From: Nitrosomonas sp. | GTDB taxonomy: Bacteria; Pseudomonadota; Gammaproteobacteria; Burkholderiales; Nitrosomonadaceae | Length of the DNA stretch: 5,058 nucleotides | Direction: 5' to 3' | Assembly (NCBI GenBank): GCA_029881855.1 | Contig: JAOULU010000142.1 | Location: forward strand, 1-5,058 | Shown: positions 1 through 5,058 of the stretch, in pieces | How positions within the stretch are numbered: the first letter of the stretch is position 1 | Layout: each line of letters begins with the position of its first letter | The notes under the pieces: model-generated | What the model was told of the DNA's origin: nothing | Databases searched by the model: none | Seen by the model: the letters and a program-made list of their open reading frames with translations, nothing else | Translations under genes and position numbers: made by a program

Positions 1-70
1 CAAGTTTGTTACTTTCTTTTGTCACTTATATTTTCCCAAATAAATCATTTACGACATTTCTATTCATAAC

Positions 71-89
71 ACTGATTTCATCAATCAGT
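71..89 (-). repeat. Short perfect inverted repeat directly after the DUF192 stop codon
   Basis: ACTGATT (71-77) and AATCAGT (83-89) form a perfect 7-bp stem around a 5-base loop. The stem begins one base past the DUF192 stop codon (90-92) when read on the minus strand. No T tract follows on either strand, so it is not a classical intrinsic terminator. It could be a 3'-end stabilising stem or a Rho-associated end, or it could be chance. Confidence 0.4.
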
Positions 90-530
90 TCAATCTTGCA
101 GAAATGCTTTTTCCAATCCAATGACCCTCGTTCCAGCAATGATCTTTCTTTCAGAGAACCAACCAACATTCGTTTCAAGTGCATATTTTGCCATCCCTGT
201 AGACTCATGAACTTCTAATGATTCTGGCTGCATGTCGATTATATTAAGAATAAAGCCTTTTTCATCTATGAACGCTACACTTAATGGAATAAATGTATTT
301 TTCATCCACATACTGTAGTAGTCTAACCTGGGGAAAATAAATAACATACCACTATTTTCTTCCAGAACCTCACGATACATCAGCCCCTGAGTACGCAATT
401 CTTGAGTATTTGCAATTTCAACCATTAATGCATGTCCTGATATTTCGAGCATTATCTCTTGGGATTGCAATTTTACTGCCACTACTGAACCAACTATCAA
501 CAAAAAGAAACATATTACTAATAAACGCAT
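90..530 (-). CDS. DUF192 family small exported protein
   Basis: A 146-residue protein of the DUF192 family, whose biochemical role is not established. Residues 3-18 form a hydrophobic stretch after M-R that ends near V-V-A, as expected for a signal peptide or N-terminal anchor, so the mature domain should lie in the periplasm or at the membrane. The family hallmarks are visible: E-L-R-T-Q-G-L-M-Y-R-E (44-54), G-M-L-F-I-F-P (61-67), M-W-M-K-N-T-x-I-P-L (74-83), A-F-I-D (86-89) and the Y-A-L-E-x-N-x-G-W-F block (116-125). Position 84 is Ser where many members have Asp. Length is normal and the frame is intact. The start is supported by GGAAAG (541-536 on the minus strand) 5 bases upstream and by the TAATG overlap with the dut stop, which suggests translational coupling. 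It is the last gene of the coaBC–dut cluster visible here. Confidence 0.93.
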   Translation of the reverse strand: MRLLVICFFLLIVGSVVAVKLQSQEIMLEISGHALMVEIANTQELRTQGLMYREVLEENSGMLFIFPRLDYYSMWMKNTFIPLSVAFIDEKGFILNIIDMQPESLEVHESTGMAKYALETNVGWFSERKIIAGTRVIGLEKAFLQD

Positions 531-979
531 TAATGCTTTCCGGTGCTACCAAAACCACCTTCACCCCGATGACTTTGATCAAAATTATCAACAATATTAA
601 AATCTGCCTGAACCACTGGCACCAAGACTAACTGTGCAATGCGTTCCATTGGATTAAGATCAAATGATATCTGACCACGATTCCAGCACGAAACAAAAAT
701 CTGACCTTGATAGTCTGAGTCGATCAATCCCACTAAATTACCTAGTACAATGCCATGTTTATGCCCCAGGCCAGATCGTGGCAGTATCATTGCTGCCAAA
801 CTCGAGTCACCAATATGTATTGCAATGCCAGCAGGGATAAGTTTTGTCTCACCAGGATTTAGTGTTATTGGCTGCTCAACACATGCGCGCAAATCCAGCC
901 CCGCAGAACCAGGTGTTGCATAAGCAGGAAATTGATCATGTAAGCGTGCATCAATAATTTTTATATCAATTTTTGTCAT
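530..979 (-). CDS. dut: dUTP diphosphatase (dUTPase)
   Basis: Hydrolyses dUTP to dUMP and pyrophosphate in the cytoplasm, which limits uracil incorporation into DNA and supplies the precursor for thymidylate synthesis. At 149 residues it has the normal length of the homotrimeric enzyme. All five conserved motifs are visible in order: A-G-L-D-L-R-A (26-32), P-R-S-G-L (67-71), [13 protein letters not shown] (80-92, with catalytic-motif Asp87), E-R-I-A-Q-L-V (112-118) and the C-terminal Gly-rich [10 protein letters not shown] arm (138-147) that closes over the substrate. Nothing is missing. The ATG lies 2 bases after the coaBC stop and has no clear Shine-Dalgarno sequence of its own, so translation is probably coupled to coaBC. 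The dut stop shares one base with the downstream DUF192 start. The adjacency to coaBC is the same as in E. coli. Confidence 0.98.
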   Translation of the reverse strand: MTKIDIKIIDARLHDQFPAYATPGSAGLDLRACVEQPITLNPGETKLIPAGIAIHIGDSSLAAMILPRSGLGHKHGIVLGNLVGLIDSDYQGQIFVSCWNRGQISFDLNPMERIAQLVLVPVVQADFNIVDNFDQSHRGEGGFGSTGKH

Positions 980-981
980 AA

Positions 982-2184
982 TTATTTATACGCTAATGAA
1001 ATGTATTTGATTAAATGCTGTGCTTGTACATCTTTTGGCGCTCTGGGTAAATGATGTTTACCTGCATCATCAAATAGAACTAATGCACTTTCATCTGAAC
1101 CAATGGATTCTTGTACTAAATTGGCAACCAGTAAAGGCAGCTTCTTTTTTTTACGTTTAAGTACTGCATTATTCTCAAGATCTTCTGTCTCTGCCGCAAA
1201 CCCGACACAAAATGGTGGTTTGGAAAGGTTTGATACGTACCCTAGAATATCAGGGTTTGGTTCCAGATGCAGCGTAAACTTTTCATCCGTTTTCTTTATT
1301 TTCTGTTTACTTATTTTAGCTGCACGAAAGTCTGCAACAGCCGCTACACTAATAAAAATATCAGTCTGTGAAATTTCTTTTTTAACCGCTTCCATCATTT
1401 CATTTGCACTAATCACATTAAGAAGTTTTGATACAGCAGGCGCAACCAAACATGATGGCCCTGTGATAAGAGTTACATTTGCCCCCGCCGCTAATGCTGC
1501 ACGAGCAACAGCATAGCCCATCTTCCCAGAACTGATATTAGTAATCCCACGCACTGCATCAATTGCTTCATAGGTTGGCCCTGCCGTTATTAAAACATTT
1601 CTACCCTGCAATAATTTGGGCTGTAATACACCTTGCACAGCCTCTATCAGTTCACAAGGTTCCAGCATACGCCCCATACCTATTTCTCCGCAGGCCTGCT
1701 CACCATTTACTGGGCCACACACTAATACTCCATCACCTTTCAATAAATTAAGATTACGTTGTGTCGCTGGGTTTTCCCACATCTGTCGATTCATAGCAGG
1801 CGCAAGTATCAGTGGGCAATCACGCGCCAAACAAAGTGTAGCTAATAAATCATCTGCCATGCCACAAGCAATTCTTGCGATAAAGTCTGCACTGGCTGGC
1901 GCAATCAAAATGGCATCAACATTCCGTGACAAATTGATATGCGCCATATTGTTCGTCGTATTAGTTTCCCATAAATCAGTAAAAACAGGGTTACCTGTTA
2001 GTGATTGAAATGTTACCGGCCCTATAAAACGACATGCTGACTCAGTCATTACCGTTTGCACATCTGTTCCACTCTGAGTGAGTAGACGCGCCAATTCTGC
2101 TGCTTTATATGCCGCCACACCCCCTGTTACACCAAGTAGTAGCCGTTTTTCCGTCCAAGACGTTGCGCTAACTGATTCATTCAT
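982..2184 (-). CDS. coaBC: Bifunctional phosphopantothenoylcysteine decarboxylase / phosphopantothenate–cysteine ligase
   Basis: Carries out two coenzyme A steps in the cytoplasm: CTP-dependent joining of 4'-phosphopantothenate to cysteine (CoaB, C-terminal half), then FMN-dependent decarboxylation to 4'-phosphopantetheine (CoaC, N-terminal half). At 400 residues it is close to the E. coli protein. The CoaC domain (about 13-185) has the flavin-binding [10 protein letters not shown] (18-27), the catalytic His in M-A-H-I-N (His82), P-A-M-N-R-Q-M-W (129-136, Asn132) and [13 protein letters not shown] (161-173) with the reactive Cys165. The CoaB domain starts near 194 with T-A-G-P-T-Y-E (200-206) and [13 protein letters not shown] (211-223), and includes a Lys-rich K-I-K-K nucleotide-binding stretch. 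AAGGAG (2202-2197) lies 12 bases before the ATG, slightly long, but no alternative in-frame start exists closer to it. It is first in the minus-strand cluster and divergent from radC. Also known as dfp. Confidence 0.98.
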   Translation of the reverse strand: MNESVSATSWTEKRLLLGVTGGVAAYKAAELARLLTQSGTDVQTVMTESACRFIGPVTFQSLTGNPVFTDLWETNTTNNMAHINLSRNVDAILIAPASADFIARIACGMADDLLATLCLARDCPLILAPAMNRQMWENPATQRNLNLLKGDGVLVCGPVNGEQACGEIGMGRMLEPCELIEAVQGVLQPKLLQGRNVLITAGPTYEAIDAVRGITNISSGKMGYAVARAALAAGANVTLITGPSCLVAPAVSKLLNVISANEMMEAVKKEISQTDIFISVAAVADFRAAKISKQKIKKTDEKFTLHLEPNPDILGYVSNLSKPPFCVGFAAETEDLENNAVLKRKKKKLPLLVANLVQESIGSDESALVLFDDAGKHHLPRAPKDVQAQHLIKYISLAYK

Positions 2185-2210
2185 AACTTGTAAGCACTCC
2201 TTTTTCTTCC

Positions 2211-2253
2211 CTTATCAAACTAGGAATATACTTCATCAATAATATGTTACGAA
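2211..2253 (-). promoter_or_regulatory. Candidate coaBC–dut–DUF192 promoter region
   Basis: Two weak sigma70-like pairs are readable on the minus strand. One is TTCGTA (2253-2248), a 17-base spacer, and TATATT (2230-2225, five of six consensus bases). The other is TTGATG (2239-2234), a 17-base spacer, and GATAAG (2216-2211), which would start transcription almost on top of the ribosome binding site. The first leaves a more sensible leader. The region is AT-rich, so chance matches are easy. A promoter somewhere here is expected because coaBC is the first gene and is divergent from radC. Confidence 0.3.
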
Positions 2254-2268
2254 TAAAAAACATGAACT

Positions 2269-2298
2269 TTGTCTATACACTCAATTTAAGTTTATAAA
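2269..2298 (+). promoter_or_regulatory. Candidate radC promoter
   Basis: TTGTCT (2269-2274) and TATAAA (2293-2298) are separated by 18 bases, a plausible sigma70 pair with transcription starting near 2305. The −10 hexamer ends directly against the upstream in-frame ATG at 2299, so a transcript from this promoter could not use that ATG. It fits the start at 2356 with a leader of about 50 bases. Confidence 0.4.
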
Positions 2299-2355
2299 AT
2301 GCCGTTACATTCTAAACAATCAACTATAACTTACAATAATTGCAATCAAATCGAT

Positions 2356-3030
2356 ATGGCTATTCCAGATTGGCCCGAATCAGAACGTCCACGTGAAAAA
2401 CTTATTAAACTAGGGGCCAAAAATCTTTCTGACACAGAATTACTAGCCATATTTCTCCGTACGGGAATAACAGGTAAAAGTGCCGTCGGTCTAGCACGAG
2501 ATCTCATTAAATATTTTGGAAACTTAACAAATTTATTCGCCGCCGATCAAAAAACCCTTTGCCAATTACCCGGCATAGGCATAGCAAAATATACACAATT
2601 ACAAGCTGTATTGGAAATGTCACGGCGCACTTTAGGTGAAACTTTAAAAAATAGCGATGCACTAAATTCACCCGAATCTGTACGTGACTTTCTCCGTTTA
2701 AGCCTAGCTAATAAAGAACATGAGGTTTTTATTGGTATCTTTCTAGATGCAAGAAACCATACTATTTGCACAGAAGAGCTTTTTAGTGGCACATTGACGC
2801 AAACCAGCGTCTATCCGAGAGAGGTTATAAAACGCGCATTACATCATAATGCTGCAGCTATAATTTTTGCACATAATCATCCATCTGGAGCTACAAACCC
2901 CAGTCATGCCGATAAAGCACTCACACTACTATTAAAACAAGCGCTAGCATTGGTCGATGTCAAAGTATTAGATCATTTCATTATTGCAAATGGCGACACA
3001 CTATCATTTGCAGAACATGATCTAATTTAA
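2356..3030 (+). CDS. radC: RadC family JAMM/MPN-domain protein
   Basis: RadC was once called a DNA-repair protein, but its role is unresolved; the fold is that of a JAMM metalloprotease/deubiquitinase-like domain. I choose the ATG at 2356 (224 residues), because the family begins at [16 protein letters not shown] and the E. coli protein is of similar length. The in-frame ATG at 2299 adds 19 unconserved residues and abuts a promoter-like −10. Neither start has a clear Shine-Dalgarno. N-terminal region: R-P-R-E-K-L (11-16) and [14 protein letters not shown] (24-37). A helix-hairpin-helix lies around L-P-G-I-G-I-A-K (71-78). The MPN domain from about 104 keeps the full metal motif H-N-H-P-S-G (173-178) plus Ser183 and Asp186 (H-x-H-x7-S-x2-D). 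It sits between divergent coaBC and rpmB, as in E. coli. Confidence 0.95.
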   Translation: MAIPDWPESERPREKLIKLGAKNLSDTELLAIFLRTGITGKSAVGLARDLIKYFGNLTNLFAADQKTLCQLPGIGIAKYTQLQAVLEMSRRTLGETLKNSDALNSPESVRDFLRLSLANKEHEVFIGIFLDARNHTICTEELFSGTLTQTSVYPREVIKRALHHNAAAIIFAHNHPSGATNPSHADKALTLLLKQALALVDVKVLDHFIIANGDTLSFAEHDLI

Positions 3031-3103
3031 CTTAAAAACCCTATGAACTTGGGCACTAAACCCAATAAATAAACAATTCTATGCTATAGATGACAACATA
3101 CAT

Positions 3104-3133
3104 TTGAGTAAACGCTATTATTCAGGATATAAT
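3104..3133 (+). promoter_or_regulatory. rpmB–rpmG promoter
   Basis: TTGAGT (3104-3109) and a perfect TATAAT (3128-3133) are separated by 18 bases, with the expected start near 3140 and a leader of about 26 bases before the rpmB ATG. This is the best sigma70-type match in the window. It implies that the two ribosomal protein genes have their own strong transcription start rather than relying on radC read-through. A GGGGTG ribosome binding site (3153-3158) follows, 7 bases before the ATG. Confidence 0.65.
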
Positions 3134-3165
3134 CCTCTTTTTTCAGAATTCCGGGGTGCGCTATC

Positions 3166-3402
3166 ATGGCACGAGTATGTGAAGTAACTGGCAAGAAACC
3201 AATGTCAGGTAACAATGTTTCCCACGCTAATAACAAGAATAAGCGGCGATTCCTACCTAATTTACAACAACGTAAATTTTGGGTTGAAAGTGAGAACCGT
3301 TGGATTAGCTTACGTTTGTCTAATGCTGCGCTACGTACAATAGACAAAAATGGCATAGATTCAGTATTGGCTAAAATGCGCTCAGAAGGCAAAAGCATTT
3401 AA
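3166..3402 (+). CDS. rpmB: 50S ribosomal protein L28
   Basis: A component of the large ribosomal subunit. The 78-residue length and the sequence [12 protein letters not shown] followed by [10 protein letters not shown] (14-23), K-R-R-F-L-P-N-L (26-33) and F-W-V-E-S-E (38-43) are diagnostic. The C-terminal part with R-T-I-D-K-N-G-I-D also matches the proteobacterial form. Only one cysteine is present (Cys5), so this is the zinc-independent type without CxxC pairs. The ATG is preceded by GGGGTG at good spacing, and a strong promoter lies just upstream. The stop is followed by a 29-base gap to rpmG, so the pair is surely co-transcribed. Confidence 0.98.
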   Translation: MARVCEVTGKKPMSGNNVSHANNKNKRRFLPNLQQRKFWVESENRWISLRLSNAALRTIDKNGIDSVLAKMRSEGKSI

Positions 3403-3431
3403 GTAACTAATCAAGTTAAGGAGTCATTACG

Positions 3432-3587
3432 ATGCGCGAAAAAATCAAGTTGGAATCTTCAGCAGGAACGGGGCATTTCTACACAACCACTAAAAATAAA
3501 CGTGCAAACCCAGAAAAACTGGAAATCATGAAGTTTGATCCTGTTGCTAGAAAACATGTGAAATACAAAGAAACAAAACTAAAATAA
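3432..3587 (+). CDS. rpmG: 50S ribosomal protein L33
   Basis: A small basic protein of the large ribosomal subunit, 51 residues, reading [20 protein letters not shown] and then [19 protein letters not shown] and Y-K-E-T-K-L-K. This is unmistakably L33. It has no cysteines, so it is the zinc-independent form, like its partner L28. It begins at the methionine equivalent to residue 5 of E. coli L33 and lacks the M-A-K-G-I extension. This start is well supported by AAGGAG (3418-3423) 8 bases upstream. It is the second gene of the rpmB–rpmG unit, and transcription ends at the hairpin 3613-3641. In E. coli mutM follows rpmG; here a convergent desaturase does. Confidence 0.97.
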   Translation: MREKIKLESSAGTGHFYTTTKNKRANPEKLEIMKFDPVARKHVKYKETKLK

Positions 3588-3612
3588 CTTTTATTTCTGT
3601 TTTTTTACAAAT

Positions 3613-3641
3613 AAAAAACCCGTCAAAGACGGGTTTTTTTT
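3613..3641. terminator. Bidirectional intrinsic terminator between rpmG and the desaturase
   Basis: CCCGTC (3619-3624) pairs with GACGGG (3628-3633) around a 3-base AAA loop. It is flanked by six A on the left (3613-3618) and eight T on the right (3634-3641), which extend the stem and give a U tract in both reading directions. On the plus strand it ends rpmB–rpmG, 25 bases past the rpmG stop. On the minus strand it ends the desaturase message 28 bases past its stop, counted to the edge of the T tract. The placement between convergent genes fits a shared terminator. Confidence 0.9.
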
Positions 3642-3669
3642 ATTTACTTCTTTTATTTTTCCTCAAACT

Positions 3670-4860
3670 TTATGCATAGCAACGTAATCTCTGAGAAAAA
3701 GTTCTAAGCACTTCAATGCCACTTTCTTCAGCGCGTTTACACCAATCTTCTAGCTGTTTAACCAGCTCATCCTTAGATGCTGTAGAGCGCTGCCAAATTG
3801 CGGCCAGTTCCTCGCGCATGGTATAGACCTTATCTAGCGTCTTAGCATTACTCAAAACCTGGCTTAACGTTTCTCTTTCGTGTTCTTGCAAAGTCTTAGA
3901 ATCCGCTAAGACCCAACGTTTCAAAGTTGGGTTATCAATACCATATTGCACGGTAGTATCTTTTAAATGAATTATTTCATTGGAGAAAGTAGACTGCAAA
4001 GACTTCGTATATTTCGCAAGTACTTCATACCGATGAGAAATAACTGCTTGCAATGTATCATGATCACATTTAGTTTTACCCGTATCTAGTCGTAGTTTAG
4101 GCGCAACCTTTTTAACTTTAGCTAACCCCATCATTTCCAACAAACGGATATACATCCAACCAATATCAAACTCATACCATTTATTCGATAATTTTGCAGA
4201 TGTCGCAAAAGCATGATGATTGTTATGTAGCTCTTCTCCGCCAATCAGAATACCCCAAGGCACAATATTGCGACTCGCATCTTCCGCTTGGAAATTACGA
4301 TAACCCCAGTAATGACCCGCGCCATTAATAATACCTGCTGCCATAACGGGCGACCAAATCATCTGAACAGCCCACATAGTAATGCCAATTGGGCCAAAAA
4401 TGAGTATATTTATAATCATCATCGATGTAACACCCAATGCACTATACTTAGAATAGACATTGCGTTCCATCCAATCATCAGGTGTGCCATAGCCATATCG
4501 CTTCATCGTTTCCATGTTCTTAGCTTCTTTGCGATAAAGCTCAGAACCTTCAGTTAGAACTTTCTTTATCCCCAGAATAATTGGGCTATGAGGATCGTCT
4601 ACAGACTCACATTTAGCATGATGTTTACGGTGAATGGCAGTCCACTCTTTTGTGACCATGCCCGTTGTCATCCATAACCAGAAACGAAAAAAGTGGCTAG
4701 GTATCGCGTGTAATTCAAGTGCTCTGTGCGCTGAATGACGATGCAAATAAATTGTAATTGAGGCAATAGTAATATGTGTTAAAACTAAAGTTACAATAAC
4801 ATATCCCCACCAGGGCATATCAACAACCCCTGATATCAAATCAAGAAAATCTAAAAACAT
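3670..4860 (-). CDS. Membrane fatty-acid (acyl-CoA type, delta-9-like) desaturase with C-terminal extension
   Basis: A membrane di-iron desaturase that introduces a double bond into fatty acyl chains. The exact substrate and position cannot be read from sequence. Catalytic domain (about 15-255): hydrophobic segments near 20-39, 56-70, 144-162 and 163-180. The three histidine boxes are complete: H-R-H-S-A-H (40-45), H-R-K-H-H (77-81) and H-N-N-H-H (212-216). N-G-A-G-H (179-183) supplies the extra Asn and His ligands known from stearoyl-CoA desaturases. Residues 259-396 form a charged, soluble extension that is not needed for the basic fold; its end (I-W-Q-R-S, then L-E-D-W-C-K-R-A-E-E-S-G-I and L-R-T-F-S-Q-R-L-R) recalls ISL3 transposase tails. 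A GGGG run (4873-4870) lies 9 bases before the ATG, an acceptable but weak binding site. No partner gene is adjacent in the same direction. It is convergent with rpmG. Confidence 0.93.
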   Translation of the reverse strand: MFLDFLDLISGVVDMPWWGYVIVTLVLTHITIASITIYLHRHSAHRALELHAIPSHFFRFWLWMTTGMVTKEWTAIHRKHHAKCESVDDPHSPIILGIKKVLTEGSELYRKEAKNMETMKRYGYGTPDDWMERNVYSKYSALGVTSMMIINILIFGPIGITMWAVQMIWSPVMAAGIINGAGHYWGYRNFQAEDASRNIVPWGILIGGEELHNNHHAFATSAKLSNKWYEFDIGWMYIRLLEMMGLAKVKKVAPKLRLDTGKTKCDHDTLQAVISHRYEVLAKYTKSLQSTFSNEIIHLKDTTVQYGIDNPTLKRWVLADSKTLQEHERETLSQVLSNAKTLDKVYTMREELAAIWQRSTASKDELVKQLEDWCKRAEESGIEVLRTFSQRLRCYA

Positions 4861-4933
4861 AGAGTTAAACCCCTTTAAAAACCCGCTCTACAGCAGATAA
4901 TACTTGAATAGAAAATAAACAAGCATCTAGTTA

Positions 4934-4959
4934 AAACCCCATTCACTAAAATGGCGTTT
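4934..4959. repeat. Imperfect inverted repeat upstream of the desaturase
   Basis: AAAC-C-CCATT (4934-4943) pairs with AATGG-C-GTTT (4950-4959) around the 6-base loop CACTAA, giving nine pairs and one central C·C mismatch. It lies 74-99 bases upstream of the desaturase start. On the plus strand it is followed by a T-rich stretch (4961-4974), so it could be a weak terminator for rightward transcription. Alternatively it could be a regulator-binding palindrome in the desaturase upstream region. The rest of 4861-5058 is AT-rich, and I see no gene and no convincing −35/−10 pair in it. Confidence 0.35.
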
Positions 4960-5058
4960 GTTTCTTTATTTTTTAAAAACTAATGTAAGTACCATCTTTT
5001 ATAGAAACAATTACACAACAAAAAATGACCAATAAAACAACAACTTAAAAAGTTTACC

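Noticed and set aside
26..208. Minus-strand 60-codon frame overlapping the DUF192 end
   Set aside because: It overlaps most of its length with the conserved C-terminus of the DUF192 gene in another frame and matches no family I know.
1103..2008. Plus-strand open frames opposite coaBC (137, 62 and 130 codons)
   Set aside because: They lie entirely antisense to coaBC, whose protein is fully conserved, and they show no recognisable domain or ribosome binding site. They are shadow frames.
3049..3065. TTGGG…CCCAA stem after radC as an intrinsic terminator
   Set aside because: The stem is only 5 bp with a 7-base loop and is followed by TAAATAAAC rather than a T tract on either strand. radC read-through into rpmB therefore remains possible.
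3084..3398. Minus-strand 104-codon frame opposite rpmB
   Set aside because: It is antisense to the strongly supported rpmB gene and its promoter, and its translation shows no family features.
4288..4557. Plus-strand 89-codon frame within the desaturase
   Set aside because: It is antisense to the conserved catalytic domain and has no support as a gene.
4897..4925. Minus-strand TATTAT as a −10 for the desaturase
   Set aside because: No acceptable −35 lies at 16-18 bases upstream; the only TTGTTT is at 14 bases. In DNA this AT-rich a lone −10 match carries little weight.

Overview
This window looks like an ordinary chromosomal housekeeping region from an AT-rich proteobacterium. The divergent order DUF192–dut–coaBC (minus strand) / radC–rpmB–rpmG (plus strand) matches the dut–coaBC–radC–rpmB–rpmG block known from E. 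coli and many beta- and gammaproteobacteria. A betaproteobacterium is most likely, perhaps of the Nitrosomonadales/Methylophilales type. The signs are the RadC N-terminus ([16 protein letters not shown]), a 51-residue L33 that begins [10 protein letters not shown], and the long desaturase with a charged C-terminal tail. This placement is inference from protein flavour, not a database result.

Layout. Positions 90-2184 hold a compact minus-strand cluster read coaBC, then dut, then a small exported DUF192 protein. Its junctions are very tight: 2 bases between coaBC and dut, and a one-base TAATG overlap between dut and DUF192. A short perfect hairpin follows the DUF192 stop. The 114-171 bp region between coaBC and radC (depending on the radC start) holds divergent promoter candidates. 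radC (best start 2356) runs rightward. A 135-bp gap follows with a good sigma70-type promoter for rpmB and rpmG (L28 and L33), which ends in a strong hairpin with T tracts on both sides. That hairpin also serves the convergent 396-residue membrane fatty-acid desaturase at 3670-4860. The last 198 bp are an AT-rich region upstream of the desaturase with an imperfect inverted repeat.

How the genes relate. CoaBC makes 4'-phosphopantetheine for coenzyme A, Dut keeps uracil out of DNA and supplies dUMP, RadC is a JAMM/MPN-domain protein of uncertain role, L28 and L33 are 50S ribosomal proteins, and the desaturase modifies membrane lipids. They share conserved neighbourhood rather than one pathway. 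I saw no mobile element, CRISPR array, RNA gene, toxin-antitoxin pair or defence system, and no convincing novel system. The most interesting feature is the roughly 138-residue C-terminal extension of the desaturase, whose last part resembles the tail of ISL3-type transposases.
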